From an uncultured Lentisphaeraceae bacterium (lineage in GTDB: Bacteria > Verrucomicrobiota > Kiritimatiellia > RFP12 > DVOR01), in NCBI GenBank assembly GCA_949282555.1, contig CASDPK010000019.1:1-43141 (forward strand): a stretch of DNA of 43,141 nt, in the 5' to 3' direction. Under the pieces are notes generated by a model, which saw only the letters and a program-made list of their open reading frames with translations, searched no databases and was not told where the DNA came from. A program made the translations under genes and the position numbers. Below are positions 40,122 to 43,141 of the stretch, in pieces; the first letter of the stretch is position 1, and every line of letters begins with the position of its first letter.

Positions 40122-42938
40122 TTATTTCAGAGAGACCGAGCGAAGGGTCGCGGTCGGCGAAGTGATGAGGAGGCGGACATGGCTGGCGTCCTTGGCCTCA
40201 AGGGGAACTTCGAGCGTTTGGGCCCCTGCCGCATCCGTTCCCACGTTGCCGCGGTCAAGGAACTGCCCGCCGCCGAAGGAGAGCTGAAGCGTTGCCTTGA
40301 AGGCGCCCTCGGCCTCAATGCGAAGCGCCTTGGGCGGATTCTCGGCATCCACCGGCAAGGTGAGCATGTCGCCCTTGGCGGCCTTCCAAAGCGTGGCGGG
40401 ATTGCCGTCCAGCGCGGGATGGGCCGCGTCCTTGGCGGCGGTGGCGGCCTGCGTGCGGCGGGTGGAATGGGCAGGGAGGCCGTTGGCGGGAGCGGGGCGG
40501 GGGATGGCCACGGGGGCGGGGTCTTCGCCGCGCACCTCAAAGGTGGCCTGCCGGAGCGCCTTGCCGTGCGGCGGGCCGACGCGGAGGGTGAAGGCGCCCG
40601 GCTCGACGGTGCGGCGCCACGCGGTGTCAATGAGGCTCATGCGATCACGCGGGATCGTGAAGGAGACCGTGCGGGACTCGCCGGGCTTCAAGTGGATGCG
40701 CTCGAAGCCGACGAGGCGCCAATCGTAGGTCGTGACGGAGGACACATTGTCGCGAAGATAGAGCTGAACCACCTCATCGCCGGCGCGCTTGCCGGTGTTG
40801 GTGACGCTGACCGTGGCGGTGACGCTTTCGCCGTTGGGCACGGCCTCGGGGGTGACCTTCAGGGGGCCATAGGAAAAGGTCGTGTAGCTCAATCCGTGGC
40901 CGAAGCCCCACAGGGCGCCGTTCACGCGGACATTCCCATTGGCGTTGGCGCCGGGCTTGGAGGGGAAGTTGTAGGGGATCTGCCCCACGCTCTTGGGGAA
41001 GGTGACGGTGAGGCGGCCGCCGGGATTGTAATCGCCGAAGAGCGCCTCCGCCACCGCCGTGCCGCCCTGGGCGCCGGGATACCACGCCTCAAGGATGGCG
41101 GGAAGGTTGCGGGCGGCCCAGTTCACCGAAAGCGGGCGGCCGTTGATCAACACCAGGATGACGGGCTTGCCGGTGGCGTGGAGGGCCTTGAGCAAATCGT
41201 TCTGGCGGCCGGGCAGCTCCAAGGACGTGCGGCTCTTGTTCTCGCCGCAGGTGCGCGCATTGCCGCCCATCACGGCGATGACGACGTCGGCCTTGCGGGC
41301 GTTGGCGACGGCTTCGTCGATGGCGGCCTGCTCCGCCGCCTCCATGGGATAATCGATGATCTCGGAGTCGGGGAAGTGGCGATCCACCACGTCGCACCCC
41401 TTGGCGTAAAGCACCTCCGCCTTGCCCTTGGCATGGGCGCGGATGCCATCCAGCACCGTCACGACGGGCACGGCGAGGGGGCCATAGTGGGTGAGCACGT
41501 GATTGGTCTCGGCGGCGTTGGGCCCGCAAACGGCGATCGTCCGAAGCTTGCCAAGGTCGAGCGGCAGGGCGGCCTTGTCGTTCTTCAGCAACACCAAGGA
41601 TTCCCGGGCGGCACGGAGGGACACGGCCACGTGCTCCGGCGCCTCGACGATGCGATCCGCGGCGGCAAGGTCGCGGATGTACGGATCGTCGAAGAGGCCG
41701 ACGAGGAACTTCACGCGCAACACATCGCGCACCCGCGCGTCAATCACGGACATGGGCAACGCGCCCTCCCGCACAAGCTCGCGCAGAGGCTTGACGTAAT
41801 TGTCGGGGGCGCTGAAATTGCAACGCACGTTGAGCCCCGCCAAAACGGACTGGTGGACGGATTCCTTCATGTTCTCCGAGGTCCGGTGCTTTCCGTGGAG
41901 ATACTCCACGGCGTCGGAGTCGGACACCACATAGCCACGAAACCCGAAATCGCCGCGCAGGCGATCCATGAGCCAATAGCGCGAAGACTCCAGCGGCTCA
42001 CCGTCATAGTCGGCGTAAGTGCTCATCACACCCAGCAAGCCGGCCTCACGGATCACGCGGGCGAAGGGCACGGCGTGCAACTCCTCCAACTCGCGCGGCG
42101 GCATCTGCGGGTCGACGCGCGCCATGGCCTCGCGCGCGCCCTTGTTGTTGCTGTAGGCGAGATAGTGCTTGGCGGTGGCGGCCACCTGTCCCTTTTCCTG
42201 CATCCCCTTGGCCATCTCAATGCCGAGCTCCGACACAAGGAAGGGCGATTCGCCATAGACCTCCTCGTAGCGGCCCCAGCGCTGATCGCGGCCCACGTCG
42301 AGGATGGGGGCGTAGACGTTGGTGTAGCCAAGGGCGCGGGCCTCCCGACCCGTGATGCGCCCCACCTCACGGACAAGGGCGCGATCCCACGTGTGGCCAA
42401 GGCCCAGCTGGGTGGGGAAGCAGGTCGCGCGGTAAGCCTCCACCCCGCGGATGCCCTCATTGGTCATGTCCGCCGGAATGCCGAGGCGCGTCTCCTCCAC
42501 GAAGAACCGCTGCACCTCGTTGATGGCCCAGGCGTGGCGGCTCGCGGGCCACACGTTGGGATTGTCGCTCGGCTTGAGCCCCCATTGGATGAAGCCGTTG
42601 AGATGCTCATCGATGGCGCCGATGCCATCCTTCCACAACTTCTTTTTCCAGCCCGGATTGGGGAGATCGTCGGCGAGGACGCGGCGGTAACCGTAGAGCG
42701 TGACCATCTGGCAGGTCTTTTCCTCCAGCGTCATCTGCGCCAACAAATCCTCCACGCGGGCCTCAATGGAAGCGGAGGGGTCTTCGTAGACGTCCTTCCG
42801 GCCGTTCTTGTTGAAGTCGATCCACCCCTCGCGATACATCTCGCCTTTCGGCGTGTAGGTCTCGAAGCGCTCCGGCGGAGTGACGGCGCACAAGGGGAAC
42901 GTGGCCGCGGCGGCCAACATCAAGGGAAGTATTCGCAT
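40122..42938 (-). CDS. Secreted glycoside hydrolase family 3 beta-glycosidase
   Basis: This 938-residue exported enzyme has a signal peptide (MRILPLMLAAAATFPLCA), an (alpha/beta)8 barrel with the probable nucleophile D340 in YVVSDSDAVEYL (usually SDWxA), the substrate-binding KHYLAYSNNKGARE, and an alpha/beta sandwich domain (RTIAVCGPNAAE, EAWYPGAQGGTAVAEALFG). A fibronectin-III-like domain follows (about 665-760, VSVTNTGKRAGDEVVQLYLRD), then a C-terminal discoidin-like segment. It should release beta-linked glucose or xylose from oligosaccharides in the periplasm or outside. AAAGGA precedes ATG 42936-42938; the longer open frame to 43118 lacks a signal peptide at its start. Confidence 0.92.
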   Translation of the reverse strand: MRILPLMLAAAATFPLCAVTPPERFETYTPKGEMYREGWIDFNKNGRKDVYEDPSASIEARVEDLLAQMTLEEKTCQMVTLYGYRRVLADDLPNPGWKKKLWKDGIGAIDEHLNGFIQWGLKPSDNPNVWPASRHAWAINEVQRFFVEETRLGIPADMTNEGIRGVEAYRATCFPTQLGLGHTWDRALVREVGRITGREARALGYTNVYAPILDVGRDQRWGRYEEVYGESPFLVSELGIEMAKGMQEKGQVAATAKHYLAYSNNKGAREAMARVDPQMPPRELEELHAVPFARVIREAGLLGVMSTYADYDGEPLESSRYWLMDRLRGDFGFRGYVVSDSDAVEYLHGKHRTSENMKESVHQSVLAGLNVRCNFSAPDNYVKPLRELVREGALPMSVIDARVRDVLRVKFLVGLFDDPYIRDLAAADRIVEAPEHVAVSLRAARESLVLLKNDKAALPLDLGKLRTIAVCGPNAAETNHVLTHYGPLAVPVVTVLDGIRAHAKGKAEVLYAKGCDVVDRHFPDSEIIDYPMEAAEQAAIDEAVANARKADVVIAVMGGNARTCGENKSRTSLELPGRQNDLLKALHATGKPVILVLINGRPLSVNWAARNLPAILEAWYPGAQGGTAVAEALFGDYNPGGRLTVTFPKSVGQIPYNFPSKPGANANGNVRVNGALWGFGHGLSYTTFSYGPLKVTPEAVPNGESVTATVSVTNTGKRAGDEVVQLYLRDNVSSVTTYDWRLVGFERIHLKPGESRTVSFTIPRDRMSLIDTAWRRTVEPGAFTLRVGPPHGKALRQATFEVRGEDPAPVAIPRPAPANGLPAHSTRRTQAATAAKDAAHPALDGNPATLWKAAKGDMLTLPVDAENPPKALRIEAEGAFKATLQLSFGGGQFLDRGNVGTDAAGAQTLEVPLEAKDASHVRLLITSPTATLRSVSLK

Positions 42939-42988
42939 CTGCTTGTCCTTTCCGGGCGGCCCATTCATGCCGCCGACTGCTTGCGGAT

Positions 42989-42997
42989 AGATTAGCA
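42989..42997 (-). promoter_or_regulatory. Extended -10 promoter of the GH3 gene
   Basis: On the minus strand TGC-TAATCT lies about 50 nt upstream of the GH3 start. No good -35 hexamer is visible. Confidence 0.35.
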
Positions 42998-43099
42998 CAT
43001 CCATGCCGGCGGTTCCCAGCGGAATCCCGCCGGGCACCGCACTGAATCGTCCACAATGGTGTTGCGCACTTGTAGGACCGAAACGAAGGAAGAGGAAAG

Positions 43100-43141
43100 A
43101 TGGACGGGCTTTGGGCAAAGCGAAACAGGAGGAGGGGCGCA
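43100..43141 (+). CDS. Possible start of a gene running off the right edge
   Basis: An ATG at 43100 follows the purine-rich GGAAGAGGAAAG and opens a frame that is still open at the window edge (14 codons, MDGLWAKRNRRRGA). It would be divergent from GH3. The evidence is only the ribosome-binding site and the short open frame. Confidence 0.25.
   Translation, partial: MDGLWAKRNRRRGA

Noticed and set aside
39870..42995. A 1041-codon open frame on the + strand opposite the GH3 gene
   Set aside because: It is an antisense shadow produced by GC-rich codon use. The minus frame has a signal peptide, ribosome-binding site and GH3 motifs; the plus frame has none.
1..43141. tRNA, rRNA, CRISPR arrays, insertion sequences, prophage or attachment sites
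   Set aside because: I looked for cloverleaf-like sequences, spaced direct repeats, transposase or integrase motifs and saw none that I could support.

Overview
The window is GC-rich, densely coded bacterial chromosome. It carries a PEP-CTERM surface protein, an SGNH hydrolase fused to autotransporter-type beta-strand repeats, an HzsA-related c-type haem protein, secreted GH2 and GH3 glycosidases, and a Gram-negative type IV pilus operon with a secretin. Together these suggest a Gram-negative PVC-group organism, most likely a gut or rumen Kiritimatiellota/Lentisphaerota-type anaerobe. The taxon is inferred from gene content only: no rRNA, tRNA, CRISPR array or insertion sequence was seen.

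Layout. 1-4620 (-): a very large secreted SGNH hydrolase/beta-repeat protein running off the left edge, with a 12-nt poly-G tract early in its reading frame. 4848-8690 (+): housekeeping genes mraY-like, lspA, miaA, radC and a PepSY protein. 8764-15349 (-): an HzsA-related dihaem protein, a large membrane/TPR protein and a PEP-CTERM protein whose promoter spacer contains a 10-nt poly-G tract. 15708-19073 (-): a secreted GH2 enzyme with discoidin-like domains. 19696-21447 (+): an ABC exporter. 21768-26471 (+): an overlapping five-gene operon with a HutW/ChuW-type radical SAM enzyme, ECF S, T and fused A components, and a BilS/HmuF-like flavodoxin, read as haem or tetrapyrrole uptake plus oxygen-independent breakdown. 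26836-38817 (+): an eleven-gene type IV pilus operon (three pilin-like proteins, PilM/N-like, PilO, PilB, PilC, PilP, PilQ, a TPR lipoprotein and PilT). 38927-40045 (+): DUF3793 plus a flavodoxin. 40122-42938 (-): a secreted GH3 glycosidase.

How it fits together. The haem operon and the DUF3793/flavodoxin pair share an 18-bp promoter block (13 of 18 identical). The haem promoter is also flanked by sites resembling DtxR/IdeR iron boxes, so the two loci may form one iron-starvation regulon. The glycosidases and the SGNH protein point to breakdown of complex glycans at the cell surface. Two surface-protein genes carry poly-G tracts placed where slippage would switch expression, one in coding sequence and one in a promoter spacer. 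A palindromic repeat recurs in two divergent intergenic regions. Most promoters I could read have an extended -10 (TGn-TATACT type), and two of these sit so close to the start codon that the mRNAs may be leaderless.
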